DNA of 64,000 nt from Leucocoprinus leucothites (lineage: Eukaryota > Basidiomycota > Agaricomycetes > Agaricales > Agaricaceae): contig JAACJO010000010.1 in assembly GCA_013368445.1 (NCBI GenBank), positions 868,001-932,000 of the forward strand, given 5' to 3'. Numbering within the stretch: the stretch's first letter is position 1; each line of letters starts with the position of its first letter. The translations under genes were made by a program, and so were the position numbers. Positions 35,655-48,043 of the stretch are shown here, in pieces. The notes under the pieces were generated by a model, which was not told where the DNA came from, ran no database searches, and saw only the letters and a list, made by a program, of their open reading frames with translations.

Positions 35655-37665
35655 ATGTCGTATTTGAATTTCGACAACGACGAAGAGGGTATCCGTAACG
35701 CGAATCAAGCCCTTGACGATGTTCGTGCCCTTTTGCAAAGAAGGACAGGGACTTCATCAATAGGTGCCACTGCATCCTCATCCGTCGATAGGGATTTTGC
35801 CCTGCATTTCCAGTTGGAGAATTTAGAGGATATGTTGAGAGAGATTACGGACGCTCGTTTCGCTCGTATGCTCTCTGGGGAAGATGATGACGGTGTTGTC
35901 GTGATGCGCAGCGAGAATGTCGAGATGTTGATGTTCATTGTTATGACCGCACGCGAGATGCTTTTGAGAGACCGTAGCGATTCGCCGGTTATGCGTCCTC
36001 GCATTCACCGAGTGCCTACGCCAGCCCCAACGTGAATCGCGGTTTATTATTCTCGATGGATGACTACGACTTATACTTAGCTCAGGTCGAGAGCGGGAGG
36101 TTCAGGTTCGGGCTCTAAGGCTCGGAGTTTATCTGTTGATTCAAGGTATGACCGAGCCCTCAGCCCACAACTACTAAGGGAGATTGACTAACAAAACTCA
36201 GGGACAGCGACGAGCAAAACTTGATATTCCTGGCATCCCCATATAGCTCTACTGACTTGTCCGCCTTGGACGAGGACAAAAACCTGGACTTGGGCCTACC
36301 TTCTCGACCTCCTAAGTGAGTCAAGGTGTTCTAAGAAATCTGGTCTGCTTGACGAGTTTATTCGGCGTGGCCATGCCCAGTACCACCAAGGGCAAGCAGA
36401 GAGCGTCTCCCCAGGTCGATGTGATTAATAATAGAGGTCAATTCAGTTCGAATATTATTATTAATTTAAACTACCATTAGCTGACATACAGACACAGGTC
36501 AGAGGAGTTCTGCAAGAAAAGGAATTATTGTTGGGTCAGAGAGCACACTTTCGTTATTCTTATATGGCCCTCGCTGACTTGGAATTAGACAGCCAGGGTT
36601 AGTAGATGAAGGGGATGATGTTATACTACTTCATCAGGAAGACCGCTCTAGTTCATCGGCTAGGTGAGGGAGCAAGTTTACTCGATGTTGATCACAGGCT
36701 GCCAGATTCTGATTCTGTAAAAAAAATCTAGCCCAGCGAGCCCGAGTTCTCCTTGGTTTCTAAATCTGCAACGGTCTATTCGAGGACATGTGGAATCACC
36801 TTCTGTGGTCGCTTCCAAGTCTCTACCTTTGAATGGACCGCCAACTGGTGCTCACTCCATAGCTTACCCGTATTTCGGATGGAGTTCGCCGCCTTCTGAT
36901 GACGAACACTCCGACGTGCAAATACCGAGCCCTACGCTTTCCGTGACCGATTTCCTATCCACGTTCGAAAAGCTCAAGTACTATGAAAACCCAAGCAATA
37001 TTTCAATCGCTCCATCCATGTGTTCGTCGACCGAATCTTTTCATTCTGACCCCTGTGTGGCTTGTGGGGATCCTGCTAATACGCTGGGATCCCTAGCGAC
37101 TCCATGCGGTCACTGGTACTGCAACATATGCGTCGTTAATCTTGTCACAGCGTATATCAGCGATGAATCTCTTCATCCCCTTCGCTGTTGCAAGACAGCG
37201 ATACCAACTTGTTCCATCGAAATCTTACTTTGTGACACAAAGGAAGTTTTATCCCCGTTTATGGAGAAACTCGAGGAATACAGCACACCGCACGACAAAC
37301 GCACTTATTGTCCTCAACGAGGCTGCCATCGATTTATCACGCCTTCGAAGCCACCAGCTACCGCTGGTATCATTTTCAAACGCCTGACAGTAAATTCCCA
37401 AAATTCGGCTTACTGTCCGACGTGCTCGGTCTCTGTCTGTATCCTATGCAAAGAGCTCGCCCATCCAGGCGAGAAATGTGAGGAGAACAAGAACATAGCT
37501 CGTCTTCACGAGCTAGCGAAGGAGAAAGAGTGGCAGACGTGTTCGAATTGCCATAGTATCGTTGAGAAGATCGAAGGATGTCTACATATGACATGTCGCT
37601 GCGGGTATGAGTTCTGTTATCGCTGCGGCGAAAAGTACACTGGGCCTGGAATGTGTGGCCATTAA
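35655..37665 (+). CDS. RBR-type E3 ubiquitin ligase, array copy 1
   Basis: Seven exons: 35655-36031, 36086-36145, 36202-36315, 36381-36436, 36492-36534, 36589-36663, 36732-37665; 552 residues with consistent phases. The N-terminal module (ALHFQLENLEDMLREITDAR) is shared with the three following genes. A long Ser/Asp-rich linker in small exons follows. RING1 starts CVACGD near residue 350 (PCGHWYCNICV, LRCC); the IBR has YCPQRGCHRF and YCPTCSVSVCILCKELAHPGEKC; RING2 has WQTCSNCHSIVEK and GCLHMTCRCGYEFCYRCG. The Cys coded at 37579-37581 (in GCLHMTC) is the expected catalytic residue that takes ubiquitin as a thioester before transfer. The protein ends right after RING2, without the C-terminal extension of copy 4. 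Substrate unknown. Confidence 0.88.
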
Positions 37666-38346
37666 TGTAACGATTGTCTCCCATATATTGTATACGTATG
37701 CTGAATCTACCCTCTATGCCCGCACGATGCTTCTGTTCCAAGCCGATCGTACGCCCCGTATACAGCTGTCCATGAAAATTCATCAGATTACTGCATTAAA
37801 TACCTGAGTGTCTATAGATTCCTTCACAATTCGGGGTCATCGTACTCCTGGTATTCAACTAATCTTAGAATAGAGGTTCAGAAACAATGCTGCATGGGGT
37901 ATGCGCTTATCTGTCAGGAATTGAAGCTCACGGCAGCAACAGCAGCAGATAGGTGCAACCCTCACGTTCAACCCAGCAAACTTCCGCTCCCGATTATAAG
38001 TAGTGAAAATCTTCGGACTTCTTTTAATGTATAGCCTTTCTGGGCAAGGAATCATGCCAAAGGCATTTATCCTATTAAACAATGGCCTCCAAGGAGAGTA
38101 CCGTACCTTCACGAGCATGTCTCAAATAACACGGTCAATGCGGGAGCAAGAGATACTTATGGTGGGTAACATGACTAGAAATCCTCATCTGATCGATCAA
38201 AAGGACATCCTGAGAACGAAGCCTTGAGGCTAAGGGTTCCAAATTAAGAGACGGTGTAATCTGTGACAACGATGCTATTAAGAAAGCGGAGCACGCTCTC
38301 CAAGCACCCCTGCGTGCTGTAGAGTGTCACTCTCTCTACGAACCCC
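37666..38346. other. spacer between RBR copies 1 and 2
   Basis: No recognised coding sequence or clear TATA box was found. It should hold the terminator of copy 1 and the promoter of copy 2. Confidence 0.4.
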
Positions 38347-41187
38347 ATGAGCCTTCCACGTAATACCGAAGAGGAGGTCTTGCTAGCCGATGTACATCAG
38401 GCACTCGACGACTTTCGCCTCTTTCTACGGGGAAGAGCTACAACCAACACTGACGACAATAACCACGCGCTCCGGGTTCAGCTCGAAAATCTAGAAGACA
38501 TGCTGAGAGAGGTCACCGACAGTCGTTATGCACGCAGTCTCATGGGGCCGGGGAACGTTGGAGTTGATGATAATACGAGTGTGAACGTCCTTCGATTTAT
38601 CCTGTCCACCGCTCGAAACGTGACGAATACAGCCCCCACAAAAGCGGTTACGAATCCAGCCAACAGCCGGCTGGTACAATCATTACGGTTGAAAATCTCT
38701 TCTACAAGAAAAGATTGGTGCCCACCTCGGGCTGAAGAAGTTGGTGATATCGCCCTGAGTCCCGGGAATTCTCTAGGCGACCGATCTTCCCCGCTCCGGT
38801 GAGATTTGGTGCCTCGTATTCTGGAGCACAACAATTTACTTTCAACACGGCGATAGACGAGCAAATGCATATAGACAAGGCCGAGACCGCAGTACCTCCG
38901 ATCCCGTACCCTCCCCAGACGAGAACAATCATTTGAGCAGTGGAAAGTTAAAGGCGTGAGCTGAGCATTCGATAATCGCTATCATTCGAATCAGGGAAGC
39001 TGATAGATTTCTTAGCAATCATGACAAAGCTATGAGACAAAGTTCATCGAGACATCTGGTCCCCAAACACCAGCGATTTCGGGTTGTGAATGCTAGCATA
39101 CCGGAGTCTCCGGCACTGAAATTACACCAATTAGATCACAGCCCCTCGGAAGATGTGTAAGTGGCAGGCTTTGGGGCCCGTATGCAACGTATCCTGATGC
39201 GTTGTTGACAGCGCCGCACGGGTTAAGGAATTACTGGTATCTGTGAGGTGAGGAGAACCATTGGGTGTGTTCAAGTTGTTGATCAACACAGAGCAAGTCC
39301 CGGACAGAACCGAGCTTTTGTTCCGGCTCCATTACGCGCCGAAAACAGTCAGCGAGCTACCACTGAAAACAATGCTGAATCAAGGTAGCAGCCATCTTTT
39401 ACTCGTTGGACCTTGTTCCCGCTCAAGCATTATGGAACAGCAAAACATCCACGTGTAATCGTCCTCTGCCGGCCATTCCATCCGGGTGCAACAATATCAG
39501 TGCCCGTAGTATCGAAACCAGGTCAGCAGATAGCCTTTGGGCCATTCCTGGTTTGATTTGACCCCAAACACAGGGAGGCAGATATTTTTCAACAGCAGTC
39601 AGATAGTGCTGTCAATGAACAGGCGGTTGAGACTAATCCACAACCACCCGCGTACGAGCCACTTGAGGGTAATAATACCTCGGATCATCCACAAAGCTTG
39701 GTCTCGGTGGAAAGCTTGATTCAGTGCGTATAACCTGTTCGTTATTATTCAGTCTGACTTGGAAAATAGATCTTCCACGGGCCCCAAAAATACCGTGACG
39801 ACTGAGTAGGTGTCTTCACTTCAACTTGAACATGTAGCTAAACGAAGATCTTAGAACGAAAATCCCTCCAGCTGCAAAAAGCATCCTGGTGGACCACTCC
39901 CTGGAGCCGGCGGATTCTACCACGCTTTCGGATTTCTCTGAGTCTGAAGATCCAGATATACCTGTCAATGGCCTGAGGTAAACCATCCGCCTCTCAAGAT
40001 CGAGGCGCCTGATATAAAAGGCATTCATTATACAGTCTCGCCCGTGACTCATTGGAGTCGTTAAGGGAAACCATGAATCGGTCAGGAAGATTGGGCCCTA
40101 GCTCAGCCCAAAGCTCGTCAGCTCCGACTGAGCTTGATTCTGCTGACAATGCCCTAGATCCTGTGAGAATCAATTCAAATACACCGTGGGTGATATTCTT
40201 TCTCCGATATCTATCATCACCGACGTCTTTTCTTTGGCTTGTAAAAGACATTATTCGTGAGTTCATGGAGCTCTCAGTCTCATGGCTTTGGCTTCTCACC
40301 TGGTCCACAGCCCTCCACATGATTCCAGGTAAATCCAAATTGCATTAGAGTGAACTTGCGGAAACAGTCTGCTCAACTGAACAGAAATGGTTCTAGCAGG
40401 TTCCGGATCACGAAGCTTCTGTCGGGGACAAGGATGGCAAAATCTCGACCTCGTATTAACCTAGACAATTCATCCGATAGTTTCAGGTAATTCGCCGAGT
40501 TTTCAGTTGTTCTCCTTCCACAGAGCGTTGAGTTTTACTTCCAGCGATATAGCAAGCTCTAATTTTTCTCTCAGAGCCGCGCCTTCCCATACACGGGACT
40601 CCTGCGCCGCATGCTTAGACACCTTACAACTGGCACAGCCACATTTCAAGGCACCTTGCGGCCACGTTTATTGTAGAGAATGTGCTGTTAACCTCGTCAC
40701 CGCCTACACATCGCAGGAACCTTTCCACCCACTCAGATGTTGCAACGTACCAATTCCTCAAAAGCAAGTACAGTCGATACTGTCTTCGGCTCAATTCTCC
40801 GAACTTCAGAAGAAGGATAAAGAGTTTAGGACGCCGGTGGAAAGGAGAATATATTGCCCTAATACCAGCTGCAAGCAGTTCATAAAGGTCGGAAAGATCG
40901 CTTCATACATGCTCATTCTAGGAAAGATTAAATGTCCCGCTTGTGCTTCATGGATCTGCTCCAAGTGCCGAGAGCTCGAACACCAGGGGAGCAAATGCGG
41001 TGAAGATAGAGTGAATTCGATACGTTTCGACGCATTGGTGAAAGATAAAGGATGGCAAAGGTGTCGGAGGTGTCACAGAGTTGTTGAAAGAACGGAAGGA
41101 TGTTTGCATATGACCTGCCTCTGTGGTTTTGAGTTCTGCTACCTCTGTGGGGCTGGGTTCCGTGGCAGATCTAAATGTAATCACTGA
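38347..41187 (+). CDS. RBR-type E3 ubiquitin ligase, array copy 2
   Basis: The first exon starts at 38347 (MSLPRNTEEEV) and contains the shared N-terminal module (VQLENLEDMLREVTDSRYAR). The last exon, from about 40500 to 41187, codes for the whole RBR core: RING1 (CAACLDTL, PCGHVYCRECAVNLVTAYTS, LRCC), IBR (YCPNTSCKQF, KCPACASWICSKCRELEHQGSKC) and RING2 (WQRCRRCHRVVER, GCLHMTCLCGFEFCYLCG). The catalytic Cys is at 41101-41103. Like copy 1, the protein stops just after RING2. Between 38800 and 40500 short in-frame pieces of Ser/Pro/Asp-rich character alternate with introns; I could not fix each boundary, so the middle of the model is open. This gene spans more DNA than the other three. Confidence 0.78.
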
Positions 41188-41481
41188 GCTTCAAGTTTCT
41201 TTTTCTTCTGACCCTCCCGTTTGACCATCATAATTACTGGACTGTATTGTATCACATTATAGCCTCATCTGTCCCAACAGTAGTAGCTAACCGCGGACGC
41301 TTCCTAGACCTTGGTATTGACATGCTAACCCGATAACTGTACAACTTAAAAGCGTCACCGATCGAAGCTGATAAAGATCAGCTTCCCCGCAGTACTGTCC
41401 TATGGCGCTCTGGAAGATACTGGATGCCTAATACCTCGTGGGCTCCAGGTGGCCTCCTTTGCGGGCAACTTTTGATGAACT

Positions 41482-41489
41482 TTATATAA
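41482..41489 (+). promoter_or_regulatory. TATA box of RBR copy 3
   Basis: TTATATAA lies 93 bp before the start codon at 41582 and matches the TATA consensus closely. Confidence 0.5.
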
Positions 41490-41581
41490 CCTGAGTTTCA
41501 GACTTGCGGGGTCCCCTGCGAATCCCCCCTCCCCTCCGTTCATATTTCGGCAAGCACCTAGAGTGCCGTATCGCACATCCA

Positions 41582-42848
41582 ATGGATCCATTTGCGTTCA
41601 CTACTGAGGAAGAAGGTATTCTCATGGCGGAGCGTGCTCTTGATGAGCTCCGAGTCTTCCTTCACGCCATCGATGGTCACGGTGGTGGGAGGAGTGCTCC
41701 GGGGCCGTCAAATGGAACGCCTCCTATGGCCTTCCTAGGTGGCGATCAGGGTTTTGCTCTTCATGAGCAGTTGCATGATCTCGAAGGAATCTTGAGGATG
41801 ATTACCGATGCTCGACTCGCGAGGACCCTTATTGAGGACGAAAATGAAAGGGTAGCAGCGGAGAACGGAGATGGTGAAAATATGAATTTGCTTGCGGTTA
41901 TTATCATGACCGCTCGGGAGGTGATGACATTCCAAACATACGTCGGATTTGATCCGTTGTACGACGATCAGGGTAGTGATGATGAAGACTTGGGCACTCA
42001 GGCTGGACCCAGCGGGTCAGTAGTCAATCTACCTGATTATTCTCAAATTCATTAATTTCTATCAGGGGACAGATCGTTGTTAACCGGGTCCAGACAGATA
42101 TCTTCAACCTGGGGCTGGGTGACGATGATGGTGCTAGGTAAAGGGCCGCACCTTTTGATCCCGTGAATATCAGCTAACACAGTCCATTTTCAGAGATCCA
42201 CCCCCAAGTCCTTTGAGCCAGTTCAGCGACGAGCCCGATATACCGGTACCACAGATTCCGAGTTGCGTGGTTTGCTTTGAGGAGCTTCTTTCACCTACGG
42301 GTCGCCTCGAGGCACCTTGTGGCCACTACTATTGCTCAACCTGTGCAATTAATCTTGTGGATACATACACCGCTCAAGTCTTCCCGCCGGGACCCCTGCG
42401 TTGTTGTCCGTCACCTCATCCCCCCATAGCTCCACGCTACGTTTATCGTTTCATCGATCATAACAAGCGGGTGTTACTGGAAGAGAAAATAGCCGAAGCC
42501 GAAACGCCTTATGACCAGAGGATCTACTGTCCTCAAGAGATTTGTCGTAAGTTTATCGACCCAGCTAGGGTTACACCAGCAGCCAGGTCAACTGGGGCTG
42601 TTCCTTGTCCTAATGTCAGGTGCGGTGCTAGTATCTGTCTGGGGTGTAAGCAGCTGGTTCATCGTGGGGTTGATTGTGAGAAGAATGCGGATGACATGCA
42701 GGCTGTGAGGATCCAGGCGCAATTTGGTTGGGGTAGGTGCCCTGGATGTGGGTTTGTCGTAGAGAAGGTAGATGGGTGTAATAGTGTGGCGTGCTCAAGG
42801 TGTGGACGGGGATTTACTTATCAGCCTATGCCCCGGTCGATTAACTGA
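41582..42848 (+). CDS. RBR-like protein with degenerate RING2, array copy 3
   Basis: Three exons: 41582-42015, 42066-42137, 42194-42848; 386 residues, phases consistent. The N-terminal module (HEQLHDLEGILRMITDARLA), RING1 (CVVCFEEL, PCGHYYCSTCAINLVDTY, LRCC) and IBR (YCPQEICRKF, PCPNVRCGASICLGCKQLVHRGVDC) are intact. RING2 begins well (GRCPGCGFVVEKVDGC) and keeps the expected catalytic Cys (42777-42779), but GCNHMTC has become GCNSVAC, and the following EFCYxCG, which should supply two zinc ligands, reads RGFTYQPMPRSIN before an early stop. The protein may therefore be a ligase-dead member, or a recent truncation. The rest of the frame is open, so it is not an obvious pseudogene. Confidence 0.82.
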
Positions 42849-44136
42849 ACTCGGTAAGTCGTACTCGTAGTTGGTTCCTTTGGGTCAAGTCGACTCGTTT
42901 GTCGGTGGGGAATGCACACCCGTTTGTAATATATATCGCGACCGAAGCTAAACATCGCAGTGGCCGACATCAGCTCACACTACTCAGGGTCAATACATAC
43001 ATTCATTTATCTCTTCTCTCTCGTGTATTATTAAAGTAGGTTTTGCAAAGTACTCTCGGGCACCCCGGTTATGTTTACGACGAGCATTTCCCTCCCTTGA
43101 GAATATACATTGCGCGCCGTAGAATAATCAACTATTATTGTGCCCAAATGCACATTATCACTGAGATTCAGGAAATCTGGAATACTCCTCGCTTAGTACC
43201 GGTCAGGAGACCCGTAGCCCTCTACAATTTTCATCTTCAGTCCTAGTCGGACCAACTCCCTGATCTTCTCCTTGGATTTGACAGGCAACTCCTACATCAG
43301 ACTACCCCGGAACCCTTTGAAGCTCGAAATGCAATGGTTCATGAGGATGTGATCGCACCGGAAGCTCTGGTCTGCCTCCCAGCATTCGCAACAGTATATC
43401 AAAAATAATGTGGCTGAGAGTCTCCCTTTTCGATATAGACCCAATGGTAATTTTTTCAACCTTCGTAGATATTGAGGGGATTGACTCGTTTTCTAACGAG
43501 AGCTTTCTGAGGAGATCGCTGGTGAAGTCAATTCTTCAGCCCAGACAGGCGTCTCAGATACTAGCGTACGAATATCTCTGGTATCAACTCATTGGCATGT
43601 GGTTGACCTATAAACACTGCGTTCGTTGATATCAAGGTTGAAGGCAACTCTAATCCCTCCCTCAGAACCCGCGCGATCCTATGATTCTTTTTCTCCAGAT
43701 CTACCTAATTGCCCATAGTCCATTTGGCTCTAGTAACGACAAGTCTTTGTGTAGTCGCCAGTCGGAACCCCAATCGGTCACCAAACTGTAAAAGTCGTCA
43801 TCTAATTGAGAGATTGCGTCTGTCCCGGTCCCAGAGGCCTCGATTCGACGGTATCATCACGTCCAGCCGCCTCGACCATTTCTCATTCGTTAGGTTTGGT
43901 TGGTCGCCATAGACCAGAGTGCGCTACGCCTCGCATTGCCAGGAATATGTGAGAAGGTAGGCTTCTGTTACAGAGATCTTACGGTGTTATACCCTTTCAA
44001 GATGAGGGCCGGTGTTTGCCAAAAAAATTGCTATTAACAACCACCTTCCCATATCTTGATCTAAGATACATGAATCACCGCAGCCCACAGCCTTGCCACG
44101 TACAGCTAGTCCCCAGCGCCTCGATTGTTGGGACGC
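42849..44136. other. spacer between RBR copies 3 and 4
   Basis: This 1.3-kb stretch has only short frames with no recognised domain. It is larger than the other spacers of the array and might hide a decayed fifth copy, but I found no RING or IBR remnants by eye. Confidence 0.4.
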
Positions 44137-44142
44137 TATAAA
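44137..44142 (+). promoter_or_regulatory. TATA box of RBR copy 4
   Basis: TATAAA, in GCTATAAATACC, lies 106 bp before the start codon at 44243. Confidence 0.5.
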
Positions 44143-44242
44143 TACCTTGCAATGAATAGCTACCCTGATCAAAGACCCTTTACTCCTTCCACCACCTCAC
44201 AAACTGAGAAAAATCCATATTATCTTATAAGTACTCGACGCG

Positions 44243-46092
44243 ATGTTCAACTTCCTATCGCGCGGCCCGTTTGCTGGTTCAGCGTCGCCGATGTCAGCTA
44301 CAAGCTCCGCATCGACCCTCACTGGTCCAGGTCTCGGGTCCACACGATCGATAGGCGCAGGCGCCACGTCAACTAACGCTTCTACGTCCACTCTCCTCAA
44401 TAACGATGATGCCAATGCATTTCTTGACATTGATACGGAAACATCCACAGTCATCGCGGAGCTCCTCTACTCGGACCTTCAAGAGCTCGCCTCACAGCGT
44501 AAAGGCAAATCCCGATACAATGCGCCACTAAGCGATTCGGAATACGCGCTTCAGCTGCAGTCTGAGCATTTGGAGGGTATGTTGACGCAGATGCAGGATG
44601 CGGAAATTGCGAAGAGGATGCAGAATGCTATGAGGATGGATCAGGCATTGATCGAACAGATGGTTTTAAATGAACAAGTTGCCAGACAGGATCATGAAGC
44701 TGCTTTGGCGTTGAGTAGGGGAGAACAGTTGCCTGGATTGACGGAGGAACAGAGGGCTATTGAGAGGGGTGCAAAGACAGGGAGAGATGCGTTGTAAGTA
44801 TCGTTCCCGGGGGGAGGGTTGGGGTTATTGGCTTTTCTGATTTTCTTCTACCTTCGATGCAGATCGATGGATATGTTAGAGGTTCTTTCACCCAGATTGA
44901 GGCCTACTTCTGATTCGGCACTTGATAAAGGGTACAGTTGCTCTTTTTTCCGGAACGGTCGAATTTGATGCTTATTCTCGGCTACAGAAAGAATAAAGCG
45001 GTATCCTTCTCACCTTCTGATTCATCCGTAAGACTGCCAGGCCTTGACCTCAGAGTCCCGAATGAACGGTTCGCTGTTTCCCAGACGCATGTCAACATAA
45101 ATATCCTTACCACAATCTTCTCAATTGTAGTCCTCGATGCGTCAGCTGCGACGATCGAATTCCTATCGGCAAGCTCTCCCTGAAGGCACCTTGCGATCAT
45201 TACTATTGCATGGACTGTCTTGCAAGTCTCGTCCGCGCAGCCACGACGGACGAGAGTCTCTTCCCAGTCCGTTGCTGCAGGAAGAACATCCCCGCTGAAA
45301 TACTGACGCGCTACCTCTCCAAAGCTCTGCTGACGACATTCCAAGCGAAAGCGAAAGAATTCGGTACACCGGCTGATGCGCGTGTATATTGCTGCGTACC
45401 GACTTGTTCTGCTTTCCTTGGAAATGCGGAGGAAGCTAAGCGGAATAGAACCCTCGATTGGGCAGCTCTATATTGGGCTTCGCCGGACTCACCAGCGAAA
45501 CTACAGTGCGACAAGTGTTGGGTTGAAACTTGTGTCGAATGCCGACAGCGTACCCATCCGAACAATACCTGTCAACAGAACGGTGCTGCGGATCAAGTTA
45601 AAGATCTCGCTCGAGCTCAAGGCTGGCAAACTTGCCCCTCATGCAAGAGGATTATCGAGCTGGCTTTCGGGTGTAACCATATGACGTGCTACCGTGGGTA
45701 TGAATTCTGTTATGAATGCGCTGCGAGATGGAAGACGTGTGGGTGTGAACAGTGGGAAGAGAGAAGGCTGTATGCTACGGCAGAGGCCAGGATGGAGAGG
45801 GAGTATGGGGAACAGGCGAGAGTGGAAAGACCGGTAGAGTGGGGGAGGGAGGTGCAAGCGTTTGCCCAGAATCTGAGGGTCAATCATGAGTGTTTCCCGA
45901 CTCATAGGTGGGGAGGACACGGACCGGGTGTATGTGAGGAGTGTGGGATGTACATGCGCGTGTTCTTGAAGGTGGGTGGTAATTGTTACTCTTTCAGTTT
46001 TGCGAAAGAACTGACGACTTGTTTCTGCCTGGTAGACGTGCAAGGAGTGCAGGTTGACGGTCTGCCGTCGTTGCTCAAACAATCGCCTGTAA
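44243..46092 (+). CDS. RBR-type E3 ubiquitin ligase with C-terminal extension, array copy 4
   Basis: Five exons: 44243-44793, 44863-44931, 44988-45068, 45131-45971, 46036-46092; 532 residues, phases consistent. The N-terminus carries the shared helical module (YALQLQSEHLEGMLTQMQDA) and a UIM-like stretch (DHEAALALSRGEQ). RING1 begins CVSCDDRIP (PCDHYYCMDCL, VRCC); the IBR has KLQCDKCWVETCVECRQRTHPNNTC; RING2 has WQTCPSCKRIIELAFGCNHMTC with the catalytic Cys at 45672-45674. Where copies 1 and 2 have TCxCGYEFC, this one reads TCYRGYEFC: CGT at 45693-45695 replaces the Cys zinc ligand, a single-base change from TGT. A C-terminal extension absent from copies 1-3 adds more Cys/His pairs (HECFPTHRW, CEECGMYM, TCKECRLTVCRRC). 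It is closest to the usual agaricomycete RBR layout. Confidence 0.87.
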
Positions 46093-46779
46093 GGTAATAA
46101 ATTGGATCCCTGTGGCTTAGCGGTCTTCTGAATTTGAGTTTGTTATTTGTGTCTCGTTGTCTTGTTGTTTCTTGCTGCTGTGCTTTCTGTGATACCTCAA
46201 AATTCTTAATGAGTAGCTTTCTTTCTATACAGTGCAGTACCTTACCCCCCCCATCTGCTGTCTCTCCCAATTTACCGTTTACCATTTCCTTCTGTTGTTT
46301 CTCCGCGAAAATTGGGTAGTTTTTACCTACTTAAAATGCAATCCAAGTTGTTTTACTCTGAGATTTGATGGAATGAGGAAGATAGAAACCTCGCAACTGT
46401 CACACTTGCTGCATCGGAGACTCAAGTCTTTGATGATGGATCAAAGAGCCCACAATTACCTCCGTAAGTGTTTCGGAGCGATATTCGGCAGTCGTTGGTC
46501 ATGTTATAACTTAACTGTGATGAGGTAAATCGGAGGTGGAGTATCATCCATGGACCATAAGGCTATCAGCCAAGGATAAGTAGGAATTAGATGACTGGAT
46601 GTAGGACACGACATGGCTGGATATAAAACAATAACTAATAATCACCAAACATTAACCAGATGAGGATCGCAACGGGAAATACTATAGTGGATAATCCTAC
46701 TTGGATAGAGGTCCTCGGTGCTGGTATTTGGGCGAGGGCATCCAGGCCGATATTTTTACGTTCACCATGATAATCATTA
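46093..46779. other. intergenic, convergent 3' flanks
   Basis: No gene is seen. A run of eight or more C residues occurs near 46245. Confidence 0.45.
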
Positions 46780-48043
46780 CTAACTATTTCGCATTCTTGG
46801 CCGCGTCGCAACCAATGACACAGTCGGGCCATCCAAATCATGATCAGGGCTATATTCGGGGGGTGGGATAACATGATGTCGTCCAGCCTCAATGTCCGCG
46901 ACTCGCGCTTGTAAATGATGAATGTCCACCTGAGTTATTGGAACAACATCTTGGGCCGAACCGGTGGCTCTATCATGAGGCTGGGAAGGGTTCAGAGAAC
47001 CGATCGAAGGATTCCCTATGATGCGCACATCATCCGAACTTGCAGGGGGGAAGTTGGCGAGCCGAGAATCAACTTGACACATTGTTGGCTGCCCAGATCC
47101 TTTCCTGGCCCTGACGACTCGTGTTGCCTGCACTGATGGCTGATTTCCCCCACCGTACTGGTCCAAACTTGGGATCGATGTACCGGAGGATGGAATGAAT
47201 GGCTCTGGCTTTGATTTTGCCAGTTGTCGCTGATACAGAGAGCGCCGACGGTATAGGAATAGCGATACCAGGGCTAGGAGGAAGAATAAGGGGATAAGGA
47301 CCGCAGGAATAATGCGAGACAGATGATGATCCGGGGGTGAGTTGGTATTCTCCGAGGGCAAGCCTTTGAAGCCATCTCTGGCTAAGGAGGCCAATCCAGT
47401 AGAGCTGGTGAACGTTACCACGGTTGTTAACGTTACTGGCACCTGGATGACTGTTTCCACCGTTTCCACTAGAGGAAACAACAGGGTCTGTGAGTTCATG
47501 AGGTTAGAAAATAACCTCTTAAAACCTCATCTGTGCACGCACCGGCGGAACTTGAGGACGAGTGGTAGAGAAATCGGGGAGGTCAACACTGACCAATGTC
47601 CTGGAGCCGGTGGGATGGGCAGGCCCGAAGGTAGTTGTAGCTCCGGTGCCGCCACCTGCAGCATAAGTGATGGTCGTAACGAGGGTGGATGCTTGGGTTT
47701 GAACGCTGATAATCGTGCTCGTCACCTCCATTCTGAAAATGAGTCTCGCAGAGACTTTGAGCCAGAGGGACACTTCGAAACGGCGCACGAAATCAAACCG
47801 AAATTCTTCCAAAGTGCTGTCGTCTACTATATACCCACCATCATTAGATGTAAAATCGTTGATCGTGTAGGTGTGACTGTTGATCAACGTGAATTGATAA
47901 ATCGGGGCATACTGAGGTAAAGCCTCAGACTCGAGGAATGCAAGGTGCGAGTGAATCATGATGACTAGAACTATGGCGTCGACTGTTATCTTTGAGAGGA
48001 CCGTCCTCAGGGCGGCCAATGAAGAGAAATTGGCCGTTGACAA
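46780..48043 (-). CDS. single-pass membrane protein, 5' end unresolved
   Basis: Two exons are clear: one ending at 47543 and 47487-46780 (236 codons with stop). The upstream exon runs as an open frame from about 48060 without an ATG, so at least one more 5' exon is missing from the model; the minus-strand frame 48424-48621 with a hydrophobic N-terminus is a candidate first exon. The product has a Thr/Ser/Val-rich presumed extracellular part (TSTIISVQTQASTLVTTITY), one transmembrane helix (RIIPAVLIPLFFLLALVSLF) followed by RRR, and a Pro/Ser-rich cytoplasmic tail. This is a common fungal cell-surface layout. No enzymatic domain is recognised. Confidence 0.6.

Noticed and set aside
46635..46892. 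Small minus-strand frame after the membrane protein gene
   Set aside because: It overlaps the 3' end of the membrane protein gene in another frame and has no independent support.
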